Below, in pieces: positions 54,101-62,543 of a stretch of DNA of 64,000 bases (positions are counted from its first letter, which is position 1; the number at the start of each line of letters is the position of its first letter). Source of the stretch: Cellvibrio fontiphilus (GTDB taxonomy: Bacteria; Pseudomonadota; Gammaproteobacteria; Pseudomonadales; Cellvibrionaceae); NCBI RefSeq assembly GCF_035317345.1, contig NZ_JAYKTU010000001.1. One strand, given 5' to 3'. Under the pieces are notes generated by a model. It was not told where the DNA came from. It saw only the letters and a list, made by a program, of their open reading frames with translations, and did not search any database. Made by a program: the position numbers and the translations under genes.

Positions 54101-55596
54101 AGCGTCGCTTATTTCTAAATACAGCGTCTAATATGATGACGCTTTTCCTAAAGCTAGCCATTACTTTCATAATGACACCGATCTTGATCAAGAATCTCGG
54201 GAATTATGACTATGGCATATGGGAAATGGTCGGGGCTATTGTTGGTTATATGGGGATGCTTGATCTGGGAATCCGTCCCGCAATAAGTCGGTTTGCTGCG
54301 CGATTTATTGCTTTGAATGATGAAGCATCACAGCAGAAGCTTTTTGCTACGGCATGGTTTTTTTTACTGGGAGTTGGAGCATTAATATTCTGCCTGTTAT
54401 GTATATGGGGAATATTTTTTTCTGCGAGTATGTCTCCAATTGGAGAGCCAGAGCAACGTTATACATTACTCTTATTGCTAATAGGTATTCAATTGCTAAT
54501 TTCATTTCCTGCATATACAGCAGAGAGCTTTATGGAGGCTTATCAAGAATATTACCTAAAAAATAACATCACTATCATTAATTCTATTATTGGTTTTTTT
54601 GTAATTTATATTTATATCAAACCAGAAAATGCTTTGGTTCTGCTTGCATTAGTAAACACTATAGGTGTGAGTGCTAAATATTTGTTCTTAGTCTGGTACG
54701 TCAAATATAAACGGCGCTTTTTGGCGATTAAAATTAATTATTTTAGTTATTCGGAGTTAAAGGTACTTTTGTCTTTTAGTGTAAAAACATTAATACAGGG
54801 CATTTCCAGCCGAATTGAAAATGCTACAGATTCACTAGTTATAGGGTTTGTTCTTGGGCCTGCGACTGTGCCTTTTTATAGCATTCCAGCCAATCTTATG
54901 AATCACATCCGTGGTATTTCTATAACCCTGACGCATGTATTTATGCCCTACTTGAGCGGTTTGAGCGCACTTAATGATAAGCAAAAAATACAATCAGTAT
55001 ATTTGAGTACCAGTAAGCTAATGGTGTCTATGAGCATTGTGATGCTAATTGGCGCTTCAATGCTTGGACAGCCTTTTATTCAATTATGGGTTGGTGATGA
55101 AATCGCCAAATCTGCACAGTATCTCATTTATATTATTTGCGCCTTTACTGTGCTCCCTTTATTTAATCCATTATCCAATCGCTATCTAACAGCAATTGAT
55201 CAGCATGGTTTTCTTGCCAAGTGGCAGCCTGTTACAGCAATTGCAAATCTGATACTTAGTCTGTTTTTGGTGAAACCTCTCGGAATTATCGGAGTTGCTA
55301 TTGGCTCTCTATTACCTGCTTTGGTATTTCAGCCTATTTTGCTCAGCGTATGTTGTCGGCACCTGGATATGTCTGTAGCTCATTATTTAAAGGCTGTAAT
55401 TTTTCCATGGATATTGCCTAGTGCCGTTATGATTTTTTCTATGTATCTGCTCATTGAATGGTTGGTTATTGATAATTACACGGTGCTTCTATTCAGTGCT
55501 TTTTTATCCACATTATTATTTTTTTTATCGGGATTATTTTGCTCGCTTAGTAAAAAAGAACGAAAACAAATTTATAGTTTATTTAAAAGAACTTAG
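54097..55596 (+). CDS. wzx: Polysaccharide flippase (Wzx, MOP superfamily)
   Basis: 499 residues with about fourteen predicted membrane helices. It opens with NTASNMMTLFLKLAITFIMT and LIKNLGNYDYGIWEMVGAIV, the usual Wzx/MurJ-like first helices. It flips the undecaprenyl-linked repeat unit to the periplasm for Wzy. The sequence is AT-rich, as Wzx genes often are. Start ATG 54097 overlaps the upstream GT4 stop. Confidence 0.93.
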   Translation: MKRRLFLNTASNMMTLFLKLAITFIMTPILIKNLGNYDYGIWEMVGAIVGYMGMLDLGIRPAISRFAARFIALNDEASQQKLFATAWFFLLGVGALIFCLLCIWGIFFSASMSPIGEPEQRYTLLLLLIGIQLLISFPAYTAESFMEAYQEYYLKNNITIINSIIGFFVIYIYIKPENALVLLALVNTIGVSAKYLFLVWYVKYKRRFLAIKINYFSYSELKVLLSFSVKTLIQGISSRIENATDSLVIGFVLGPATVPFYSIPANLMNHIRGISITLTHVFMPYLSGLSALNDKQKIQSVYLSTSKLMVSMSIVMLIGASMLGQPFIQLWVGDEIAKSAQYLIYIICAFTVLPLFNPLSNRYLTAIDQHGFLAKWQPVTAIANLILSLFLVKPLGIIGVAIGSLLPALVFQPILLSVCCRHLDMSVAHYLKAVIFPWILPSAVMIFSMYLLIEWLVIDNYTVLLFSAFLSTLLFFLSGLFCSLSKKERKQIYSLFKRT

Positions 55597-55610
55597 TCAG
55601 GTAAGGAAAT

Positions 55611-57515
55611 ATGTGCGGTTACGCCGGAATGGTTTTAAATTCAGCATCGATAAACTTGCTGGCGCCAGAGTTGCTCCAGGCTATGGGAAATAGTATTCGA
55701 TTGCGTGGGCCTGATGATCAGGGAATTTGGCTGGATGAAAAAATCGGTGTGGGCCTGGTGCATCAGCGTCTTGCCATACAGGATTTATCGCCACTGGGTG
55801 CACAACCCATGCATTCGGTATCAGGCCGCTTTACGATTGCTTTTAATGGTGAAATATACAATTTTAAACAACTCAAAACGCGTTTAATTGCGGCGGGATT
55901 CCAGTTTAAAGGTGGGTCGGATACTGAAGTTATTCTGGCAGCATTTGAGGCTTGGGGAATTGAACCTGCCCTCAATGATTTTATTGGGATGTTTTCAATA
56001 GCCTTGGTTGATCATCACCAAAAAGAATTATGGCTAATCCGTGATCGGATGGGTGAAAAGCCCCTGTATTACTACCATGCAGACGGTAATCTACTTTTTG
56101 CATCCGAGCTTAAACCCCTAATGTTATGCCCTTTCTTTAAAAAAGAAATTGAGCCGGGTGCAGTGGGTTTGTTGATGCGACACAATTATATTCCTGCACC
56201 CTGGAGTATTTTTAAAAAGACGTTCAAATTGGAGCCAGCACATTATTTACGTTTTAATTTAGCGGATATAAGTGCGGCACCTGTAAAAGTAAGATACTGG
56301 GCACCTTCGCTTGAGTGGAATAAAAGCCTCGATGCGCAAGCACTGCATCAACAACTTGAGCCGTTATTGAGCGAGATAATTGCAGATCAAATGATTTCTG
56401 ACGCTCCCTTGGGAGCATTTTTATCGGGAGGTATAGATTCGTCGACGATTGTGTCCTTAATGCAAAGGCAGTCGTCAAGACCAGTAAAAACCTTCTCGGT
56501 TGGTTTCAATGTCCCCGGTTTTAATGAAGCCGAACATGCAAAAGCAGTAGCCAGGCATTTAGGCACTGAACATAACGAGTTTTATGTTGAGCCTAAGGAT
56601 GCACTTAATATTATTAGCCTGTTGCCGGATATTTATGATGAACCTTTTGCTGATTCGTCACAAATTCCTACTTATATCGTAAGCCAGATGACACGCCGAC
56701 AAGTGACTGTCGCCTTATCGGGAGATGGTGGCGATGAGCTCTTTGCTGGTTATAGTCGCTATGCGAGTTATGCGCGCAATTTTGCCTCCCGAAAAGCGAG
56801 CCTGGCAAATAGAATAATGAATGGTTTGCCCGCTCCTGTCATTGCTCGATTAACCCGTTTACTTAAGTCCAATCAACGGGAGTTATCGCCAGCACTGGTG
56901 TTGGAAAAAGTGCAGCGTTATAACCTGGGTTTTAATGCAGTTGATGCCCGTCATTATTATCAGAATCAGGTTGGTTATTGGCTCAACCCCGAAACAGAAT
57001 TGAAATCCGCTGAACGTTTGCACTATGCATTGGATGATATGCCACTGCGTGAAGACTCAACTTCAACTTTCCAATGGTGCGATATTAATTCTTATCTGCC
57101 GGATGACATTCTTGTAAAAGTAGACCGTGCTGCTATGGCGAACAGTTTGGAAACTCGTGTGCCTTTATTGGATCATCGATTGGTAGAGCTCTCTTTAACT
57201 GTGCCAACAGCGATTAATGTAGTCAACGGAGTTACCAAACAACCCTTACGTAATATTTTGTATCAGTATGTTCCGCGCGAATTGGTTGATCGGCCAAAAC
57301 AAGGTTTTGCCGTGCCTGTTGGTCATTGGCTTAAAAATGAATTGCGTGAGTGGGCGGAAGACTTGTTATCGGAAAACGCATTGAATCAAAGTGGTATTTT
57401 TAATAGTCCATTGATTCGTGAGAAATGGTTGGCTCATTTGAATACCAGTCACGATTATTCATTTCACCTGTGGTCGGTACTTATGTTCCAGAGCTGGTAC
57501 AGGAAGTATATGTAA
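55611..57515 (+). CDS. asnB: Asparagine synthase-like glutamine amidotransferase of the exopolysaccharide locus
   Basis: 634 residues. The N-terminal class II amidotransferase has catalytic Cys2 (MCGYAGM), RLRGPDDQGIW, HQRLAIQDLSPLGAQPM and FNGEIYN. The synthetase domain has the pyrophosphate loop LSGGIDSS near 268-275, SGDGGDELFAGYSRY and the late VDRAAMANSLETRVPLLDH. Its length equals the amidotransferases that accompany exosortase A. Such enzymes probably amidate a sugar acid or another precursor rather than make free asparagine. AAGGAA precedes ATG 55611; the next gene begins two bases after its stop. Confidence 0.9.
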   Translation: MCGYAGMVLNSASINLLAPELLQAMGNSIRLRGPDDQGIWLDEKIGVGLVHQRLAIQDLSPLGAQPMHSVSGRFTIAFNGEIYNFKQLKTRLIAAGFQFKGGSDTEVILAAFEAWGIEPALNDFIGMFSIALVDHHQKELWLIRDRMGEKPLYYYHADGNLLFASELKPLMLCPFFKKEIEPGAVGLLMRHNYIPAPWSIFKKTFKLEPAHYLRFNLADISAAPVKVRYWAPSLEWNKSLDAQALHQQLEPLLSEIIADQMISDAPLGAFLSGGIDSSTIVSLMQRQSSRPVKTFSVGFNVPGFNEAEHAKAVARHLGTEHNEFYVEPKDALNIISLLPDIYDEPFADSSQIPTYIVSQMTRRQVTVALSGDGGDELFAGYSRYASYARNFASRKASLANRIMNGLPAPVIARLTRLLKSNQRELSPALVLEKVQRYNLGFNAVDARHYYQNQVGYWLNPETELKSAERLHYALDDMPLREDSTSTFQWCDINSYLPDDILVKVDRAAMANSLETRVPLLDHRLVELSLTVPTAINVVNGVTKQPLRNILYQYVPRELVDRPKQGFAVPVGHWLKNELREWAEDLLSENALNQSGIFNSPLIREKWLAHLNTSHDYSFHLWSVLMFQSWYRKYM

Positions 57516-57517
57516 CT

Positions 57518-59722
57518 ATGGCTATTCAGGTTTCCACAGAAGTTATTACTGATCAGCTACTTGCTGAAATAGCGGATTTGTATGCTGCAGAAAAGTACAA
57601 GCAAGCTCTGTGGAAATGGCAGTTTTGTTCGCGCTTTGGTCGTGACTCACAATGTATAGTGGCAAGAGATGGTGAAAGAGTGGTTGGCTTTAATGCAACT
57701 ATGCCAATCTCCCTCATGGATGGCTCAGGGAAAAGTCCCGATGCAATATGGAGCTGTGATTTTATTGTCGCGCCGGATTATCGTGGCCAAGGCGTTGGTC
57801 AAGCAATCAAGGATGAAATGGCTCGATCATTTTCCATGCCGATCATGTCACTTGGCATTAGCGATAGTGCCTTTCCATTATTGCTAAAAAAAGGATGGCA
57901 TTCACCCGCAAAGCTTGATGTTTGGGATCTGATTATCCAGCCTAAAACTCTAAAACAATTTGTTCTATTTTTTTGGGCAAAAGTCTGCCGGCTTTATCTC
58001 TCGGCTACAACGAAACTATCCAAGCAAAAATATATTGTTAATGAGCTGGGGTTTTTACCACAGCAAACCGTTGTTGAACATTTGTGGAAGCTGCATCGTG
58101 CTCAATCTATTGATGTCGAGATACGGCGGGATTATGCCTATTTAAAATGGCGATATACTGAGTGTCCGTTTAATGTGTATCGCTTTTTACACATTGGTTC
58201 TGCAGTCCAAGGTGCCTTGGCGCTGGTTGTGTTTCGCATTACACCCGGTAATTCGCTTGAAATAATTGATTTTATCGGGGTCAAAAATACCTCTTCGGTA
58301 TCAGCGGTGTGTAGCTATTTGCTGAAAAATTATCCTGTTATTTCGGCTGTGCATTGGAATACATCTATTGCATCTTTACGCTCAGGGTTGATCGCCAACG
58401 GATTTGTAAAAAAAAGCTACGGCTCTCGTTTTGCTACTTTGTCACCTTATACCCAACAGCAATGGGGTTTGGTGGCGGGTGACTCCGATGGTGATTTTCT
58501 GCGTGTCGCTAAAGAGGCGTTCACATCTAACTCTTCTGTGGCTGGTTTACAGCAGCCGGGCTCAACCGCAATTCTGGCGATTAATCTAGTTGGCAGGCCT
58601 GTTTATTCTTGTCCGGAAGGATTTATTTATCGGCAGCTTTCCGAGCAGGAGTTTCAAAGCCTGGAGCCAACGTGGACACTACTCGTTAATAAATCTGATG
58701 CAAACCCTTTGTTTATGGGCTGGCAGTGGATGATGGCTTGGTGGAGTCAATGGGGGCGCCACTTGAAGTTAGAGCTGAATCTGATCCTGATTTTTGATAA
58801 GGATTCTTTAGTTGGAATCCTTCCGTTATACCGTGTTAAAAAAAATCTTATGATGCAGTATCAGTTTATTGGTAATGCTTGGGCGCTTGCCCCTACGGTG
58901 CGATCAGAATATATAACGCCAATCTTTGATCGACAAAAGGCGGCATTACTTTATAAAAGTTTGGCCTGTTTTATTCTAACGCGCGCACCAAATTCCACGT
59001 TTCTGTTTCCAGATACCACAGGTAATCCTATAGCGGGTGTCAAATTCTGGCAGCATCGTATTGATGCCGGTTACAAAGTCGATGTTACTGGTAGTTTTAA
59101 TAATTATGTGGACTCACTTGGGCGAATGACACGGCTAAAAGCGTTCAATCGGCGCGCCTATCTTTTGGAGCATTACTCTGCGGTAGAGTTTGTTGCGTTG
59201 GATCAATCGGCCAAACAATTAGAAGAATTTTTTACTAACTTAAATTCTTTTCATCTTTTACGCTGGGGTAAGCCTTGCTTTTCTCCGCGTGCTGTCGAGT
59301 TTCACAAGCAATTATTATCTTCGAAAAATATCAAAGGCTTGCTTTCTTATCTGGCAGTGAATAACCGCATAGTATCGGCGTCTTATAACATTCAAGTCGC
59401 GGATGTTATCTACAATATTCAGTCAGGATATCTTGAAGAGTTTGATAAAAAGATCTCGCTAGGCACTTTGCACATGGGGTGGATAATTGAGTCGGCTTTT
59501 GGGAGCCCTGATGTTAATTATTTTGATTTTTTAGCCGGTTTTGGTCGTGCAGAGGACTATAAACGACACTATCGCGGAACTGCGGTTGATTTTTTCACGC
59601 GACAATATTTTTCATCCAGCATGGTTGCAGCTGCTCATATTTCATATTTTGTTATGAAATCCAGACTCAGAAAACTGCTTGTTAAATTGAGGCAGTTTAT
59701 TGGAGGGCATCGTGAACTTTGA
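57518..59722 (+). CDS. GNAT acetyltransferase fused to a FemAB/BioF2-like acyltransferase
   Basis: 734 residues in two parts. Residues 1-140 or so are a GNAT domain with the acetyl-CoA loop in VAPDYRGQGVGQAIKDEM. The middle (about 140-330) is a degenerate second GNAT-like segment (RRDYAYLKWRYTECPFNVYR). Residues about 380-734 match the Acetyltransf_6 (FemAB-like) fold, seen in NKSDANPLFMGWQWMMAWW, VGILPLYRVKK and KPCFSPRAVEFHKQLL. The FemAB-like part recalls the FemAB-related proteins of exosortase loci, which usually stand alone. It probably acylates or aminoacylates a sugar of the repeat unit. ATG 57518 lies two bases after asnB; the longer frame from 57425 would run inside asnB. Confidence 0.85.
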   Translation: MAIQVSTEVITDQLLAEIADLYAAEKYKQALWKWQFCSRFGRDSQCIVARDGERVVGFNATMPISLMDGSGKSPDAIWSCDFIVAPDYRGQGVGQAIKDEMARSFSMPIMSLGISDSAFPLLLKKGWHSPAKLDVWDLIIQPKTLKQFVLFFWAKVCRLYLSATTKLSKQKYIVNELGFLPQQTVVEHLWKLHRAQSIDVEIRRDYAYLKWRYTECPFNVYRFLHIGSAVQGALALVVFRITPGNSLEIIDFIGVKNTSSVSAVCSYLLKNYPVISAVHWNTSIASLRSGLIANGFVKKSYGSRFATLSPYTQQQWGLVAGDSDGDFLRVAKEAFTSNSSVAGLQQPGSTAILAINLVGRPVYSCPEGFIYRQLSEQEFQSLEPTWTLLVNKSDANPLFMGWQWMMAWWSQWGRHLKLELNLILIFDKDSLVGILPLYRVKKNLMMQYQFIGNAWALAPTVRSEYITPIFDRQKAALLYKSLACFILTRAPNSTFLFPDTTGNPIAGVKFWQHRIDAGYKVDVTGSFNNYVDSLGRMTRLKAFNRRAYLLEHYSAVEFVALDQSAKQLEEFFTNLNSFHLLRWGKPCFSPRAVEFHKQLLSSKNIKGLLSYLAVNNRIVSASYNIQVADVIYNIQSGYLEEFDKKISLGTLHMGWIIESAFGSPDVNYFDFLAGFGRAEDYKRHYRGTAVDFFTRQYFSSSMVAAAHISYFVMKSRLRKLLVKLRQFIGGHREL

Positions 59723-60719
59723 AATCTATTATTCGCGCGCTGGCTTTGGACTTTCAAAAGATGCCAGGATTTTAAGTGAAGCGCTGGCTTTTTTGGGCCA
59801 TGACGTGGTGGTGAAGGAGCTTCCTAAAGCCGGTGAGGGCTTTGGCGGGAAATTTAATGAGAAGCTACAAACGCTATGTATGCTTTTCAGCATGTTGTTT
59901 TTTTATAGAAAGCTACAGCGAATATTTCTAGGAAAGCCTACAGTTGTTGCGATTCACTTGGAAAAAATATTTTACTGGAAGTTATTTTTGCATCGACATC
60001 ATGTATTGATACCAAATCAGGAGTGGTTTAATCCAAAGCAGTTTTCCTTGCTATCCTTTGTCGATGGCATATGGGCCAAAACTTCTTTTGCTGTAGGTAT
60101 ATTTGCTGAATTTAAGTCCAATATTTGTAGGATCGGCTTTAGTTCAAGTGTTGAACCGATTTCTACATCAGCAAAAACAAGGGACTATTTTTTTTCCAGA
60201 GTGGGGATGAGTAGATTTCGTGGTGCCGAGGTGCTGGTAAATCTTTGGCGTTCTCATCCTGAGTGGCCTTTATTAAAACTTGTTATCGATAACTCATGCC
60301 GGCCATTGAATCCTCCTCACAATGTTGAATATCTCGACATTTTTTTGAATTATGAAGATTATATTGCTTGTTCCAGTGCGGCGCTTTTTCACATATACGC
60401 TACCGAAACCGAAGGGTTCGGGCATTCTATTGTCGAGGCGATGGGGAGTGGTGCCGTAGTGCTAGTAACTGATGCACCGCCAATGAATGAAATTGCGAAT
60501 TCAACTTGTGCGCTGATGGTTGGCTCCTTTTATAAAGGGCAGAAATGGTTTTCTCCGAGATTTTCTGTCCTGCCTGCTGAGCTTGAGGCTGCTGTAAATA
60601 AGGCCTTGCAAATGAGCGGAGAAGAAACACAAAAAATTGTAGATAATGCCATGCTGCGGCCAAATATTTTAAAACAAGATTTCTATTCCAGTTTGGCTTC
60701 TGCCATACAAAAACTTTAA
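59712..60719 (+). CDS. Glycosyltransferase (GT4-like)
   Basis: 335 residues. N-terminal FEIYYSRAGFGLSKDARILSEAL, then a donor half with RGAEVLVNLWRSHPEW and IYATETEGFGHSIVEAMGSGAVVL, which carries the E-x7-E pair. GTG 59712 with GGAGGG four bases upstream is preferred over TTG 59700; it overlaps the previous stop by 11 bases. Sugar specificity cannot be told from sequence. Confidence 0.88.
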   Translation: MNFEIYYSRAGFGLSKDARILSEALAFLGHDVVVKELPKAGEGFGGKFNEKLQTLCMLFSMLFFYRKLQRIFLGKPTVVAIHLEKIFYWKLFLHRHHVLIPNQEWFNPKQFSLLSFVDGIWAKTSFAVGIFAEFKSNICRIGFSSSVEPISTSAKTRDYFFSRVGMSRFRGAEVLVNLWRSHPEWPLLKLVIDNSCRPLNPPHNVEYLDIFLNYEDYIACSSAALFHIYATETEGFGHSIVEAMGSGAVVLVTDAPPMNEIANSTCALMVGSFYKGQKWFSPRFSVLPAELEAAVNKALQMSGEETQKIVDNAMLRPNILKQDFYSSLASAIQKL

Positions 60720-60760
60720 TCGCTGCGTTTTTGGCGGCACACTTGCTTACGGATGATATT

Positions 60761-61627
60761 ATGCTCGTTACTATTATTACACCTACCTATAATCGCGAAG
60801 CCTTCCTCCCAGCTGCAATAGAAAGCGTACTTGCACAAACCTATAAAAATTTTGAATTTATTATTGTTGATGATGGTTCAGAAGATAATAGCCGTAAACT
60901 GATTGAATCTTATGCAGAGAAAGATTCCAGGATCAAATATTTATATCAGGAAAACCAGCGGCAAAGTGTTGCGCGTAATTATGCTCTGTCTGTTGCTAAC
61001 GGCGATTTTATTTGTTTTCTGGATTCAGATAATTATTGGCCCAATGATAAATTGGAGAAATCGCTAAAGGCGTTTGCTGATCATCCTGAAGCAGATATTG
61101 TATACGGAGATTGCATAACTATTGATGAGCAGGGGGCTGAGTTGCATCGCAATAATATGCGTCGCTATTCGGGTCGTATAGCCGGGCTGCTATTGAAAGA
61201 TAACTTTATCAGCATGAATACCACTATGACTCGTCGCAAATGTTTCGATGAGATGGGAGGTATGAGCGGTAAACGCAGAGTGGCTGATGATTATGATCTT
61301 TGGTTAAAGTTTTCTGCGCGCTACAGGTTTCAATATATTCCCGAGTTTCTGGCTTATTATCGGGTGATGGAAAATCAAATTTCCAGCAATAAAAAACTAC
61401 GTTTTGAAACTAATGAAAGCATCATTCAGGATTTTCTCGCTGCCTATCCGCATGCAGTAACAGCGCAGGAGAAAAAGGTGGGGTTATGTGCTTTTTACAC
61501 TCGAAAGGCCAGGCACTATGCGGCCACTGATAAGCGTGAGTCATATGCCTCTATACGTAAGGCTCTTGCTGTTAGCCCGTTTAATTTTGGTGTTTGGCGC
61601 GCTCTGGTTAAGATATTGATTTCCTGA
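60761..61627 (+). CDS. Glycosyltransferase family 2
   Basis: 288 residues, GT-A. N-terminal VTIITPTYNREAFLPAAIES, IIVDDGSEDNS, metal site FLDSDNYWPN (DxD as DSD), then MGGMSGKRRVADDYDLW as the acceptor-side acidic region. ATG 60761 gives the common start; an in-frame TTG at 60731 is less likely. It is the last gene of the + strand locus and is followed by a strong bidirectional terminator. Confidence 0.92.
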   Translation: MLVTIITPTYNREAFLPAAIESVLAQTYKNFEFIIVDDGSEDNSRKLIESYAEKDSRIKYLYQENQRQSVARNYALSVANGDFICFLDSDNYWPNDKLEKSLKAFADHPEADIVYGDCITIDEQGAELHRNNMRRYSGRIAGLLLKDNFISMNTTMTRRKCFDEMGGMSGKRRVADDYDLWLKFSARYRFQYIPEFLAYYRVMENQISSNKKLRFETNESIIQDFLAAYPHAVTAQEKKVGLCAFYTRKARHYAATDKRESYASIRKALAVSPFNFGVWRALVKILIS

Positions 61628-61636
61628 ATTGCGGAC

Positions 61637-61669
61637 ATAAAAAAGCCCGGCATTGCCGGGCTTTTTTAT
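61637..61669. terminator. Bidirectional terminator between convergent GT2 and PEP-CTERM genes
   Basis: Stem GCCCGGC / GCCGGGC with a three-base loop, flanked by six A on the left and six T on the right, so it can end transcription from both sides. Confidence 0.93.
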
Positions 61670-61680
61670 GTGGAACTTAA

Positions 61681-62373
61681 TTAAGCTTTCAAACGACGAG
61701 CGCCGAACAAGCCCAGTAAACCCATGCTCATCAAGAGCAGAGTAGTTGGCTCTGGAACGTCAGTAACACGAACGCCAATCAACAGGTCGTCATGGTTGTC
61801 GTCATCGCCAGCATGAGGGCCGGTATCATCCAAAAACAAAATGGCATCATAATTTCCAGCGTGAGCAGCTTTTGCGTTGGGGCCTTGGCCGCTGAAATAA
61901 GCATTGAGGGCTACAGCAAAAGAGTAAACGCGGTTGTTAGTGCCAAGTGTTGAACCTTGGGCGTTGGTAACGCTCAAATTGTGGCCTGGCAGTACGGAAG
62001 TTGGGGGAACAACAGTGGTAAACAAGAAATCAAACAGGGCGTCTTTTTCTACATAAGTAGTAATAGTGCCTTTGTTGGTCTTGTTAAGGCCTGCTTCCGC
62101 GTCGCCCGGGACAGAGAAAATATTTTCCCAATTGGACTCCTGACCGAGGAAGTAATAGGTTACTGCCAATTTAGCATTCGCTTTCAAGCTACCAGCAATG
62201 GTGTAGCTGCTTGGCGTCACATAACCAGGGGCAGTAAAGTTGTTGTTTGAAAATGCAGGGATGTTGGGAGCATAAGAAGAGCTGCCGCTGTCCACTACAG
62301 AGATAAGTCCAGCGCTTGCACTAATTGAGCTGAGCGCGAGTACCGCTGCTGCTGCCAGTTTGATGAGTTTCAT
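61681..62373 (-). CDS. PEP-CTERM sorting-domain protein (predicted exosortase A substrate)
   Basis: 230 residues. A signal peptide (MKLIKLAAAAVLALSSISASA) is followed by a small beta-rich domain ending in an acidic patch DDTGPHAGDDDNHDDLLIGV that may bind Ca2+. The C-terminus from about residue 206 is a canonical PEP-CTERM signal: VPEP, then a hydrophobic helix TTLLLMSMGLLGLFG and the basic ARRLKA. The exosortase at 39850 would cut at this motif and release or anchor the protein. AAAGGACG precedes ATG, and a sigma-54-type promoter lies 64 bases upstream. The biological role of this protein family is not known to me. Confidence 0.93.
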   Translation of the reverse strand: MKLIKLAAAAVLALSSISASAGLISVVDSGSSSYAPNIPAFSNNNFTAPGYVTPSSYTIAGSLKANAKLAVTYYFLGQESNWENIFSVPGDAEAGLNKTNKGTITTYVEKDALFDFLFTTVVPPTSVLPGHNLSVTNAQGSTLGTNNRVYSFAVALNAYFSGQGPNAKAAHAGNYDAILFLDDTGPHAGDDDNHDDLLIGVRVTDVPEPTTLLLMSMGLLGLFGARRLKA

Positions 62374-62436
62374 ATGTTTCGTCCTTTAATGTGTTGCAAT
62401 GAGTGATTTAAAAATAGCCTAAGCTCCGATGAAGAA

Positions 62437-62452
62437 AGCATTATTCGGGCCA
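62437..62452 (-). promoter_or_regulatory. Sigma-54 (RpoN) -24/-12 promoter of the PEP-CTERM gene
   Basis: On the - strand the sequence reads TGGCCCGAATAATGCT, with GG and GC separated by exactly ten bases (consensus TGGCACG-N4-TTGCW; matches at TGGC, CG and TGC). The predicted transcript would start about 50 bases before the ATG. In Zoogloea-type exosortase systems PEP-CTERM genes are driven by RpoN with the PrsK/PrsR two-component pair, which fits. Confidence 0.7.
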
Positions 62453-62543
62453 TTTTTATAAATAATATAAAAAACAGTGAGTTATGTGTTTTTTTGATGG
62501 TTTGCGAGGCTCTGGCCTGTAAATTTTCCCGACTGCTTGAGGC

